Source of the DNA: Turritopsis dohrnii
Taxonomy: Eukaryota > Cnidaria > Hydrozoa > Anthoathecata > Oceaniidae
Assembly: GCA_027922465.2 (NCBI GenBank)
Contig: BQMF02000208.1
Coordinates: 558,001-622,000, forward strand
Reading direction: 5' to 3'
DNA length: 64,000 nt
Positions 9,153 through 21,115 of the stretch are shown one piece after another. A model generated the notes under the pieces. It saw only the letters and a program-made list of their open reading frames with translations. It ran no database searches and had not been told where the DNA came from. Position 1 is the stretch's first letter. Each line of letters opens with the position of its first letter. A program made the position numbers and the translations under genes.

Positions 9153-12100
9153 ATGGCGATATATACACGAAGACTAACAATTTTTTGCTCGTGGCTGATA
9201 AGTGTCACTGCTCACTCCTTTTTAAATTTAGAAGAGTTATCTTTTATGCAGTATGGCTTAGAAATAAGTAATAAGCCCGTTATTTTAAATTATGTAAGTT
9301 ATACTGTCGACCATGGACTAAAACATTTGTTTCAGTCATTTTTTAATTGCTTTTTCTGGACAAGTTTCTGGTGTTAATTACAAGCAATACCAAAAGGTAA
9401 ACGAAAACCAAAGAAATTTCACATAAACAGATTTCAATTTCTAACGTATATCAAAAGAATCTTATCTTATTGTTTTTAATGGACCTCTTCTAAGAACCGA
9501 ATAAATGAAAATGTTGAAGAGTGTAGCTAATAAAATTATAAGAAGAGCATCCATCATCATAATTACCTGTGTGTGGAAAGGTAATATATTGTAGCTAAGG
9601 TAGCTTTTTAAGCATGAACTTCAATAATGAAAAGGAAATAGCACCTACTCAACACTATTTATGATTAATTATAATTAATAGCAAAAGTCTCAAACAAATC
9701 GTGGATGCGCAATAAAATCACCATAACATAAAAGATATTGAATTTTTTAAAGGAGAATTAATGTCAAAAATACAACTTTGCCTTGAATTGTTCCTTATAT
9801 ATATATATATATATTTAAATAAAGGCTTATGAAATCTTATATTAAAATACCATATCTTGCTTTTAATAAAAGATTTAAAAAATCTCTGATGTCACAATTG
9901 CAGAGATTTTTCCAAGCACTTTCCATGAAACTCAATCATTCATTGTCATTTAAACATTTTTTAACTATTTCATGCGTTATACTTATACTTATATTATACT
10001 TATATAAGGGGTCAGTCACAAATCGATTTTAGGTTCAAATAACGTCATATGACGTTACGAATATTACCCACCCACCCACCACCCATAACGTCATATGTCG
10101 AAAATGGCCAAAAATCGATGTAATTGAGTATTTCTGTAAAAACGCTAGTTAGTTAAAAAAAAAACATCATACATTACCATCTCCCAACAACAACATACAT
10201 AGATTCAAAACATAGCCGACCATAAAACTGGAAAATAACCCGAATTACCACAATCGGGAAACTTGCAAAAAGAACCACAGTAGTGGAGAGTGTTCTCGCA
10301 AAAAAATAGCACTTTCAAAATCGATGTTTCTGTTATGAATTTTTTAACGTCACTTGAATTAACCCACCCACCCACTAACGTCATATGACGTTATCTAAAC
10401 CTAAAATCGATTTGTGACTGACCCCTAAGGTAGTGTCCGCTAAAAAAATTATATTTTATATTGTAGAAATATATTTTCACTGATTATAAATTTCTAGATT
10501 AAATTTTTTAAAAAGACTTTCTAACCACAATAGTCATAGTTTAATAATTTCTCTTCGGTCATATTGTAAACATGCTTTCAAAGTCAAAACAAGATTAATG
10601 TCTTGTGACATAGAGACTTGGTAAGAAAACATCTACGTATGAAAATGTTTATCATTAACTGAAGACAAAATGCAAGAGAAAGCAAACATTTCTCATTGAA
10701 TATTTCTACCCCGTTTGATTTTTACGATTAAATGAACTACTCAAGAGTGTATATGCTGAAAAATTATATAAGCCTATAAGAGCCGTTTTTTACCAACTTC
10801 GAGTGATGAAGAAGAGTTTTATTGAATTTTTATAATAAGTAAATGAACATTGTTCAACCTGGGCTTTTAGGACTCCACTTTTCTTGCGAAACACTATTGA
10901 TAAGTAAGTAAGTAAGTAATAATTTATTTGGCATTAACATAAGTAAGAAAATTACATGCAAATTTAAAGGCCAGGAGTAATTTAACAAGATCAAAGATGG
11001 TAAGAATTTGAAGTTTGTTGAAAATGGGGGCTGAAGGAGAACGAGGACGAGAAAAAGAGATAAGCCTAATGTCACACTTTTGAAGAAGGAAGGCACGACG
11101 GGGAGTTTGATAGTAGTTAAAAGTGCAGAAACATTTTATGATTGTTCTTTTGCGAAATTCAAATCTGTTGTCCATTGCTTTGCGAGCAGCATACTTTCCC
11201 AGGGAATACTTATTATACGATATGTCCGTCTGACAAATCGTTACTATCAGGTTAACCTGAGCTACTGACGGTACGGTTGTGAAATCGTCTCATTTGTTCA
11301 AATACTTTTATTTATTTTTTATTTTCTGTATTAATGTAATGGTAACCAGGGGCGTACCATGGAAATGTTGAGGGGTGCGGTCGACCCTCAATTTTGAAGC
11401 TAGGTGCCCTTTTTTAATATTTTCTTTTTTAGTACAAGCAATTAATTATTCTAATAAATTGTGAAATATTCCTCTTCGTTGTCTTCATACAATATCTTCA
11501 TACAATGTACTTCATATAGTCAAGATTATGACTATGCAATTGTTCACAGATTGCGGTAATTTTTCGGTTCATATTGCAAACCTATCACTTTCCATGATTA
11601 TTGGCTGAGCAAATTATGTTTCGATTTCTACTCATGAAATAGTTTTTATAAAACAAACTTTTTTAATGAAAAAATTGCGATGAAACAAACAAAGAAAGTC
11701 AGGAGATATCTATGTATTTTCACCAAGTTTAAATTTTCTAACCAAGTCTCTACGTCATATGCATAATTGTGCATATTAATTAGTTTACCTAGTCTTTTTT
11801 GCGTTACAGATGTTCAACAAGATGAACGTTGTGTTTTGTGAAAAGCTTTTAAAAACGTTGTGTTATAGACAACATGAAGAAAACTAAAAAAAATTTAAAT
11901 ACATTTTGATGATAACTCGTTAGACTATTTCATTTCTGAAATGTTAATTGTTTAGGGGACACTACCTTTAAAAACATGTTTTAAGAGAGTAGACAGCAAT
12001 GAAATATATACATGTCACAATCTTCTGCAGGTCATGCTAAAGCTCCCAGGGAGTGCAAAGGATCATTCAAATATAATACAACAAAAGAAACATAGCTATG

Positions 12101-15100
12101 ACCACAGCTTATGTTTGCCACAAACACAATTTCAATCTTTTGGGTATATCTGATTGTCAAACTGGGAAAGGAAATATTGTTTTGCTGGTAAGGGGAAGAA
12201 AAAACATACTCAACTATTATATGAAACAAAACATATGCTCAACTAAGATTATTGAATTGACAAGATAACTTTGGCCATTATTCACCAAATGTTCTGTTGC
12301 TAGGGGAACGACTAGCATTGCTAAGGTAATTTTGAAATTTCCTTTATTATACAACTTCATTTCTTCACCTAACAAAACAATATTAAAATGTAAGTGGTAC
12401 CAGTAGGACTCGTTTTCATGTTATTAAATGAAATTTAAAAACATCTTAGTTTCAAACTCCCTTTACAATAACACAGAGAAGCTTAACCAATATTCTCACA
12501 AAGAAAAACTTGTCAAAATAACTCTTAACAGTTTATATTCAATTTTGAACGAAACAACCACCTTAGTATAGGGGCATCAAAGAACACTCATACTCGAATC
12601 CACTTGTGCGATTGACCACATGTCTAGACGTCTTGTACGTGTGGGTATGTGTTATTGCATGCGTCTCATGGCAAGGCCTGTTTGTGGGAATCAAAATCAC
12701 TAAAATTGTGGCGCTTCTAGGGGCTTTCCCACCTGGGACCCCACCAGGCTCTGCCCTGGACTGTACAACTCAATCTTCTCTACCAAAAATGGTAGTAACC
12801 AAAAAGTGCCTGGAAAAAACCCTAAGTTGCACTAAAATATCTCCATACTGAAAGTTACCAGTGCAGACATAATGTCTTCTCCAGATATAGAACATATATG
12901 AACGTACAGAATGTATTTTTACAGACGCATAAATCCAAACGCATAAATCTTTTTTGAAAGTTTATTAAAACATACATCAGGAAAGTTGAAAAACTAGAGT
13001 AAACCTTGAGTATGGCTTGTATATACTATAGAAAAATGCACAAAGAGCATTTATGGGGATGAGTGAATTTGAAGAACACTTTATTTCTTTTTGAGCACTT
13101 TGTTGGATCCTCTTCAAAATTGTTGATACTGCAGAAACTTTTATGGTTCTTTCCTTCAGCATATTATCCTGAAATGCTTGCCATATTGTCAACTTCGAAA
13201 CTAGTATTATCTACTTAAGCTTTTCCAAATTGAAAATTTTAACACGGTTAAAATCCAGTACCAATGTTTTTAAGCCGTCTTTCAGTTCTCTGTTTTTCAA
13301 GGTCAGGAAAACGAAAATAAAGATATTCTCTTGTCAGAAACTATCCTTCCACTTATGTTAATACATCCAAATGCTTTACATCTTGGAATCTTCAATAAAA
13401 TATATTTTGATATAAACTACCATTAAAGTTCGATATGTGTGAAAACTTTCTTCTTATATAAAACAATTCTCTATTTATAACCTAACTTCTTTATGTGATT
13501 TGTAAAAACTACAGCTGATATCATCTACGTGCAACTGTGACGTCATATTTTTTGAGTTTTGATTAAACTTCAAATTTAATAACTAATGAAAGAATTGTGT
13601 AAAATGAATGAAACTTTGTAAGAAGTCACCTTATGCAGTTTGAATCGATTTATTTAACAAAAAGTATGAAATAATTTTGACCTTAATTCTCTTTTAAAAT
13701 AAATATTTTCGAAAGTATCATTAAATTCTTGTGGCTTGTTTTTTATACAGCCTATTTCTAACAAATTGTAAAGACTATGCTTCAAAAACTTTTATTTTAT
13801 CATTTTTTTTTGATACGGAAATGTAAACTTCTACAAAGACTATTACTTTTTCAACACAAGAACACCTGTCTTTGTAGTCTAAAAAATGGATGTCAAGCCA
13901 TCTTCATTCATTGAAGTATTATTATTATTGTAGCCACCAGCTGGTAATGTTATGTATATATCATCGAAGCATGGTCAAGCTTATTCTTGCAGCTTACCTG
14001 ACCAACGCGCTGACGATGACAACAGTCAAGAAGAGAAAATCAATTTGGACGATATAGTAAAGTTAATTGATCAATCTATGAATAACACCTGCTTAGTCAC
14101 TGTATGTATAAAATATATCATTTACAATCAAATAGCCTTTAACATGTTTTTCGACAGAAATTTAGTTTACTTAGTAAAGTCTTACGTTTAGAACAAAGGA
14201 TGGTGGACTTACAAAGTTTGTCATAAGAAAGTGGTAGAGCAGTATCATGTAGGAGGTCAAGCCCTTTTCTTATTCTTTCAACATCTTTGTTTATGCAATA
14301 TCACAATGATAAAATGGCTGTAAAGTTGTTTAAATGGTTTCTCGTTTTTAAGGGGAATAAAGTTAAATTACAAACGTCTTTGAAATGGGAGGTTTCAAAT
14401 AATGCCTTTGGGCACAAAAATGGTTTTCAAAATGCTTCTTGTTCATTATATATACACATATTTTTTTCTTGTGATATTTTAATACATAAAAATGATTTAT
14501 GCAAAATGAAAACTTATAAGTTGTTGAAAGTAAAACAAAATTTACTTTATGCAGGTCTCTTGTAATTCTCATCGTATAAATTCGAAGCATTCACTGTCTT
14601 ATGTTCTTTAATGAATATTGCAATTGATTTTCCCCCAACTTGAGTAAAAATCGAGTAACCAAAAGATATTATCTACATGACACAATTATGTTGGCACGTA
14701 TGCTTATGGATTTGATTGGTCATGTCTGTGCTTTTTTCAAAATGAGAAGTCCGAAAAACAAGCTTTCTCTTGATGTTGTATGTGAATGTCAATTTTGATT
14801 TTATCAACGAAAACTCTTTAATTTATAGAGAAAGGTAAAATTGAAGGAGCCATCACTGTCCTTGGATTGTACGAATCAGAACATAACTGGACGGAAAAGG
14901 ATGTATGCATGTTTGTCTTGACTGCAACTTGAGTATTATGTAAGAAATACTGTGTGTGAAAGGCCTGTAATATTGGTAGCATTTCCAACGAGATTATAAA
15001 TTTTATGAATAAGTTAAAACAAAACAAATTAAGAATCAACTACTTTCTTGTTCAACATTGTAATTATTTTGACACAATTATTTACCCTGTTGTAGTTTCT

Positions 15101-18100
15101 TTTAATTTTCTTGAACATGATTACATTCTGAAAATGCTTCAAAATAAAAAGGTCCTTAGCAATGTTAAGATCAGGGTCTAATCTAGGCCGAAAAATCGGA
15201 CACTACCCTCTATGTTTTTTAAAAATTTATTTCACTTTAAAAACTACAAAAATCACTCTTGTATAGGGGGGTTACAGGTTTAACCCACCGATATAAAGCC
15301 CAGGTTTTCCTTAAAAAGTGCCCTTTGGATTTTCGTAATGTGCCCTTTTTCCTTCCGCCGAACCCTGCCTTTCCATTCCAGATTACACCCTGAAGATGAT
15401 TTAATTTTAAAACTTTACTGTTTTGAGAATGTAACGCATGAAATGTTCAATGCACCACAATTTATTTGAATTCATTCTATGCCTTAGATTCCAGAAAGTA
15501 AGTCCCGAAACTTGTTTCACGCTCATAAATTTGTAAATGGCTCCATCTGTGACCTGACATCAAAGCATCGAAGAACATCCATACAGGTGATACTTTTACT
15601 GAAAGAATAAGGATCAAGAAATGTTTTGGTTAAATTTCTACTTAAATATAAGAATACTAATAAGAAAATTAATAAAATAAAAAGAATAAATTTGTAAATA
15701 AATGAATCCACCGATATCTTCACCCTAAATTAACACATATTGCAAAGGGTTTTTTGTATTTGAAATTACAATTACTGGAATCCGAAGGGAACATTCTTTA
15801 TAACAAAATTTCTCCATTGTCTACTACTGTAAACTCTTCTCTAAACTCTTCCTGTATGATTTTGACCTTACAGTAACCTCATTAAAAAACACGATTTTCC
15901 ATGAAAATGAGAAATTGAAATTGTGAATTTGATAGTTGCTAGTTTGAGGTTCTTAGGAATTGCAAAGTATATAATTACTTCATATCTTAGTACTACTGTG
16001 CTGACCAATCGAAAGACGGTATCATCCGTGTGGAAGAGCCTTCCACCTGTGAGTATATCATCACCATCCATAGTACAAAGTTATGCTCTCATCCACTTTT
16101 CAAAATCAAGGCGAAAAGTAGACGTGCATCACTGGTCTGTTCCCCAGCTCTGAAGGAGCACCAATATAGTAAATATATGGAGTTGGAGAAAGTAAAGGCA
16201 CAAAAAATAGATGAAGGTATAGCTTATTCTTTATTTCTCATAATCTAATTACTGCCAAGACTAGGTGTTCATACGAAGTGCTTCGAAACCAGTCATGTAA
16301 TAATAACATACGAAACGATGCACTGAAGCACAGTTAGGATGTTAAACAGCGACAGCATTATGCATAGTTCGAAATATCTCATTTTCAGCTGAAAAGAAGG
16401 ACAAAAAATTAGTGAATGCATTTCAGAAGATGTCTGGTGAAATTGAAAAGGCAGAACCGAAAAGGGAAAATATTTGGAAGAAGACAGCAGAGGTTGCGAG
16501 CAAATTTGCTCAAAAATTAATGAACAAGATCGACTTAGATAAAGGTGGTAAGATCAACTCAACTTACGATAATGCCCCTTCATATGATAGCATTTTTGAT
16601 GTGATGTAAAATGTTTTCATAGACACAAATACGGTTAATGCCGAAAGTGAAAGAAAGACTTACGAAGTAGATGCTAACTCGGAACAGCGTGAATTTGATG
16701 AAAATGGCTCCGATTCTGTACTAAGCAAGTCCTTTGAAAATCCCAGTGATGATATCTTAGAAGAGACGTCTAATATCCACCGAATGCTGGATGATGAATT
16801 CAAAGTTATGAAGGACAAAGCTACCACAGAACTTGATAAGTCCAAAGCTTTAATGAGCACTCTCTCAAACGTTTTAAAAATTGCAAAAACAGAAAAGGAG
16901 AAAGACGATACACTGAAGTTGATGTCTACATTGGAGAAAAGTATTGAAACATTCGAAAAGCAAATCAAGTGAGTTCTTTCACTTTGCTTTTGTACGTTAT
17001 CAGAATACAATTTTGAAATAAAATTATTGATAAATTTTGTGAGGACTGTGCTCTCTGTTAACAGGAAAGATAAGTTGAAATTTTTTTCAGCGCATTCCAA
17101 AGTAAGCGAGCGTGAGTTAAAAATGTGAAGACGTATTCTAGCTTTCATGAATCTTAAAAGTTGTTTTAAAGATGAAGTTGTTCAATTTCGGTATTGTTGT
17201 TTAGGTTAATAGATGATAAAATGAAAACTGTTGAGCAGTTCGAAAAAGTTGCAGCAGAAAAGGTATCGGATATGCGAGAGAAAATTAAAGATATAAAAAA
17301 TCTTGGCGGTAACGAAAAACAACGAACTACTCCGAACGTTCGGCCGAATACCGCGGAAAAAGTCTCCGACAAAAAGCCATGGAATGAGGAATTCAGTGAA
17401 ATTCTCAAGAAAACCCTACACGAGTTCAGTGATATTTTGAACGTTGAAGGGAAGAAGAAGAAGAAGAAAAATATCAAAAAAGATGTCGTAATTAAGGACG
17501 ATGTTAAAGTGAACAACGTCAGAGATGATGCTGATGGAATGCAACAGAAAGGAACCTCAGAGACGGGCAGTCACGCCGAAGCTGAAAATTCTAAAAATGT
17601 CGATGATGAGGCAGACAGGATGAATAACCTGGGAAGTCTTGCTGATGTTTTGAAAAAGCAGATTGCCAAGATTAACCATCAGATGAAAGAAGACGTTGAT
17701 GAGGAAGACATGGAAAAGTTGGGAGCAAACGATGATACTGATGATTTCAAAAATGAGAATATGAAGGTGTGAGACCTTTCATGTATTTTGTTTGGGATTT
17801 GCGTAGAACGCTTATGATTTAGTATTCAAGTGTCAACTCACAAAAGAACAATCTTAAAAGGAACTATCGCTCGCTTTTACGCTTTTACGCTTTTACGTCA
17901 CTGCGTGAAACTAACAGTTTGACCTAACTAATCATTGTCTTCTGTGCTAATACATTTTATTAGATCATGTTAGATTGCTTAATGATAGCGCTATTATAAA
18001 GATGATCGTAATTTTTAGGTTCGCATACGATCATTGGACGATGCAAGCCTGGCTGAAGAATTGGAGCGAGATTACGAAAATTTGGACGAGACATCGCGAG

Positions 18101-19763
18101 ACGACTTGAAATCGGCTACTGAGCAGATGGAACAAGCTGTGAAGAAGCAACTAAAGGAAGCAGGCTTGGATTTGAAAAGTACCATTTTCTAGCATCTTCT
18201 CTTGTCTTTAATCAAGGTTTAATAACCTTTTGTTGGGGATTTAGCTTTTACCGTTCGTTTGATATAATGCACACTTTGACTATTGTATCATCACTATATG
18301 TCAGGTCATTAACAGATGTCATTTCATACAAAGTTTAAGTTCGTCAAAATACGATGATTTGACCTGGCCAGGATGTATGAAACTTCAGGGTTCCTGCCAC
18401 CGAAGGTAACCCTGGCGAACTCATGCATTTTGTTTAAGTTATGGGAAAGACCTGGTCATTAATTTGTGTCGGTTCAGTATTGCTTTTAATAAGAGAAAAT
18501 GATTAATCGTGTGAAGAGCTGATAGTTTACACTGAGCTAAATGCCAATTTTCACACCTTATATATTGCAAAATTCGGACGTCTAAAGTTCGTATCGTCAT
18601 TTTTGCACATCGTTTTGAGTTATCTTGAAAATGCTGGGATAAACTAATCAATATATTCTTTTGAATGCCAAACGTATGCCAAGTGAAGGTAACTGGAACA
18701 TAATTAACTTTATTTTGAGTTACAGTTGTTTTGATGTTTGTGGTGTGAGACTTAAAAACACCAATGTTAAGAAGGATGAAGTATGCCATATGAAAGTTTC
18801 TTCATGACTATGTGAGAACATGTAGTTGTCACAAATCCATTTTTTGTCCTTCAGATGACATTAAGATCAAGATCATTACAACGAAAGATAACTTCGACAA
18901 GTTCAGCGACGCCAAAAATTCCAAGATTTTGTCTGATTCTGACGCAAGAGAGTTTAAAGATATGCTGCTCGGCTTCCTTGTAAGAAGTTTTGTCGATTTC
19001 TTAAATGGAGTAAAAGTGATAGTAATAGATCATGCCTACCGTCAAGCATAGGTTAAAAGTCTCTTGAAAATATTTTAGGGGAAAATCTTGCCTTCCATAG
19101 TACAAACGAATTCTATAAGTATTCACCGTTAACGTAAATCAGATTCCGCATTCGTTGATTGTTGTTTTATACCTGGTATGGAATGTCACTTGTTCTATTA
19201 GAACACTTCTAAAGATATGAAGGTGTATCTAAGTTGACAGTATCACAACTTGTCCAGTTACAAAGTTTTTTTTCTTCTCATTTGACCGGCTATTTGTATC
19301 CCTTTTTTATAATTGCAAAGGTAATATAAAGAAATACGTATACTTCGAATTCAACTGTCGATTGCGTGAAAATGAAACTATCAGTGTAGAAGATATTGTA
19401 GTATCAATACTTTTTTTTATGTTCTGATTCATATGCATAATCAACCCATCTCAGAATCTCTAGTGTGATGAGCTGGAACCATTGCAGGAAAGGGGTTTAG
19501 CCTTATAAGTTTGTCGCTGTTAACTGTGAGTAATGGCACTTCTTCATTGAAAACGAACAGACAACAAATTAGAAATTGATTAGCAATACAAAATTTGTTA
19601 AGTTCCAAGAAAACCAAGCATTTTTGATTTTGTGTTGTTTATTTATCCACAGGGAGGTGGGCAAGAAAAATCGAAAGAAGAAAAACGTAGCAAAAATTTA
19701 GAAGAAAATTATAACTTCGTATGGACAGACGAAGAGAAGGAAGATGACGAATCTATCAGTTAA
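9153..19763 (+). CDS. OS9: OS-9 ER lectin (ERAD), 12 exons, 740 aa
   Basis: Exons: 9153-9293, 13934-14101, 14192-14248, 14831-14902, 15488-15586, 15991-16216, 16389-16544, 16623-16968, 17205-17766, 18019-18178, 18855-18979, 19653-19763. All junctions are GT-AG with matching phases, giving 2223 nt. OS-9 is a luminal ER lectin that presents misfolded glycoproteins to the HRD1-SEL1L ubiquitin ligase. Exon 1 gives a signal peptide and FLNLEELSFMQYGLEI, a signature of OS-9 N-termini. Exon 3 has the tandem-tryptophan motif (GWWTY) of the mannose site. Exons 4-6 complete the MRH domain, including NGSICD, RRTSIQYYC and EPSTCEY with the binding R, E and Y. Exons 7-10 are charged, Lys/Glu-rich and probably coiled coil. 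Exon 11 is the conserved C-terminal block (DDIKIKII...REFKDMLL). Exon 12 is acidic and lacks a KDEL-like signal. Exon 4's acceptor (TATAGAG) was chosen by phase. Confidence 0.9.
9796..9814. repeat. (TA)n microsatellite
   Basis: An uninterrupted run of alternating T and A inside OS9 intron 1. Confidence 0.9.
10008..10425. mobile_element. 418-bp Harbinger-type MITE, TAA target duplication
   Basis: The ends are GGGGTCAGTCACAAATCGAT at 10008 and its complement ending at 10425, flanked by TAA at 10005-10007 and 10426-10428. The inverted repeat extends through TTTTAGGTT. Both arms also carry the palindrome AACGTCATATGACGTTA next to CCCACCCACCCAC. It has no coding capacity. A TWA-type 3-bp duplication points to PIF/Harbinger mobilisation, but these ends differ from the Harbinger element at 3149-6773, so another family member would have to supply the transposase. 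Confidence 0.75.
10428..11969. mobile_element. Inverted-repeat element with AAGGTAGTGTCC ends
   Basis: AAGGTAGTGTCC starts immediately after the MITE's target duplication and is mirrored by GGACACTACCTT ending at 11969. Further inside, ATAGAGACTTGGTAAGAAAA near 10610 is mirrored by TCTAACCAAGTCTCTACGT near 11736, so imperfect inverted repeats reach about 200 bp in. A half end (CGGACACTACC) recurs near 15200 in OS9 intron 4. No transposase ORF is present. The ends fit a non-autonomous DNA transposon; its family is unknown. Confidence 0.5.
10896..11215 (-). mobile_element. LINE-like 3' fragment (tentative)
   Basis: On the minus strand a frame includes FNKLQILTIFDLVKLLL, which resembles the short helix after the reverse transcriptase in CR1/Jockey-like LINEs. 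The far end is a CTTA-type tetranucleotide tail (read as AAGTAAGTAAGT on the plus strand near 10900), as left by LINE retrotransposition. The fragment is too short to place in a clade. Confidence 0.3.
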
Positions 19764-19904
19764 TGAAGAGTAATGGTAAACGTCCAACCAAGTTGGAAAT
19801 GGAAAACAAGTAAAACTGAAAACAAGAATTGGCGGTGATTTAACATTCACTCTAACTTAACAGTTTTTCTTCAATTGGGTTTTAACCTTTTGGAATAGTA
19901 TTCG

Positions 19905-19982
19905 CCCAAGTTCCGCCGAAGTTTCGTCGAAGTCTCGTCCAAGTTTCGTCGAAGTCTCGCCCAAGTCTCGTCGAAGTCTCGT
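19905..19982. repeat. 12-bp tandem repeat, AAGTYTCGTCS
   Basis: About six units of a 12-base motif (AAGTTTCGTCG, AAGTCTCGTCC and variants) in tandem within the presumed OS9 3' untranslated region. Confidence 0.75.
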
Positions 19983-20218
19983 TTATGTTTTATTTTGAAA
20001 CACGAATGTTTTATATGCGCCATAATTTATTAGAAAGTAATATAACGTTTTGTTATCGTATTTATGTAAGTCCTTCTCTCTCCAACCTGTCGGTTTGAGT
20101 GCGTTGCAGTCAAATCAAATCATAATGTCCTGTTCATTCCTCACAGCCAAAATTGTCAAAAGTCATTGCGATGAAGAGCATTATTATTGAAATAGTGTGC
20201 ATACTTCTATGTTTCTTC

Positions 20219-20224
20219 AATAAA
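20219..20224 (+). terminator. Poly(A) signal AATAAA, probable OS9 3' end
   Basis: The first clean AATAAA downstream of the OS9 stop (19763), about 460 bases away on the same strand. It is the likely cleavage signal of OS9, by position only. Confidence 0.5.
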
Positions 20225-20552
20225 TGTGGCCACCGGGCTTACTGCATTTTGCAACCTTGTTTCCAAGACCCCTTTGCTTTGATTTGATAGATCAACGTGG
20301 GAAAGAACGCTTGAGTGTTGATTCTGTATTACTAAAAAGACAGTTTCTGATACGTTTAAATCAACCCAAATTTGTCTCTTTCTGCATCTCAGCCGAGCGA
20401 ATGATAAATTTGGTCCTCAAATACCACATAGATGATTCAAAAACGTTCTCAAATTATTAAGAGAATTGGTTCCAAATTTCTTTTTGACCTACAGTGAGAG
20501 GACCTAAGGGTTACAGCGTAGTAGCTGCAATGCACTTTTAGATAAGTCACTA

Positions 20553-20680
20553 CAACAAAATGAACAGTAGTAACACACTTCGCTGACTGTGCTGTGCGAA
20601 GTTGAGTTTCCATGCAACAAAATGAACAGTAGTAACACACTTCGCTGACTGTGCTGTGCGAAGTTGGGTTTCCATGCAAC
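20553..20680. repeat. 62-bp tandem duplication
   Basis: Two nearly identical 62-base units starting at 20553 and 20615 (first bases CAACAAAATGAACAGTAG), with one base difference seen. Each contains the hairpin CTTCGC...GCGAAG. No gene overlaps. Confidence 0.85.
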
Positions 20681-21115
20681 AAATTTGTGCGAGAGGGCGG
20701 GAATATCAAAGCACATGCATAATGGGTCAACCAAGCAAAAAAATTTTAAAATTCTTACTTAACTGCTCTTTTTTGCGTTCAAAACAATTAGGTAATCAGT
20801 TTAGAGAATTTAAATTATAGTTTCGCATACTTTATGTTTTCAACTCGTTGAATGGAATAGGAGAAAAAAGCGTTCGGCATATGTTTTCTGTGGGCATCAA
20901 CCTTGTCTGTTCGTACAAATTTGTTATCGGCCTAGTATCTTTTTAGGAATATCAAAGAAGGGATTCGAACTTCCAACCAAGCGAATGTTCGAAATGTTTA
21001 GAATAACGAATGTTCGACACAAGTGCCTTCTCATGTATTTTCATAGCATAAGATAAAACAACTAAGGGAAGTCATTTCAAGGAAAATTCTTCTTCACAAA
21101 GAGCAAACTTTTTTT
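20681..21115. other. Intergenic between OS9 and fibrinogen-related gene
   Basis: No gene was seen. A GGGATTCGAAC near 20956 looks like the complement of a tRNA B box and may be a SINE fragment. The 3' untranslated region of the minus-strand fibrinogen gene must lie here. Confidence 0.4.

Larger units (their letters stand above)
9294..13933 (+). other. OS9 intron 1 (4.6 kb), element-rich
   Basis: The intron runs from GTAAGT at 9294 to TTATTGTAG before 13934. It contains an AT microsatellite, a 418-bp MITE, a longer inverted-repeat element carrying a LINE-like scrap, and small fragments of other repeats (for example around 12680-12790, a C/T-rich piece). No second gene was found in it on either strand. 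Confidence 0.75.

Noticed and set aside
12606..12851. Plus-strand frame with a hydrophobic start, considered as an OS9 5' exon or a separate secreted peptide
   Set aside because: OS9's signal-peptide exon is at 9153-9293 and splices in phase to 13934; the frame covers a low-complexity repeat piece.
16660..17516. Long minus-strand frames opposite OS9 exons 8 and 9
   Set aside because: They arise from the AAG/GAA-rich coding strand of OS9; the plus-strand exons have matching splice phases.
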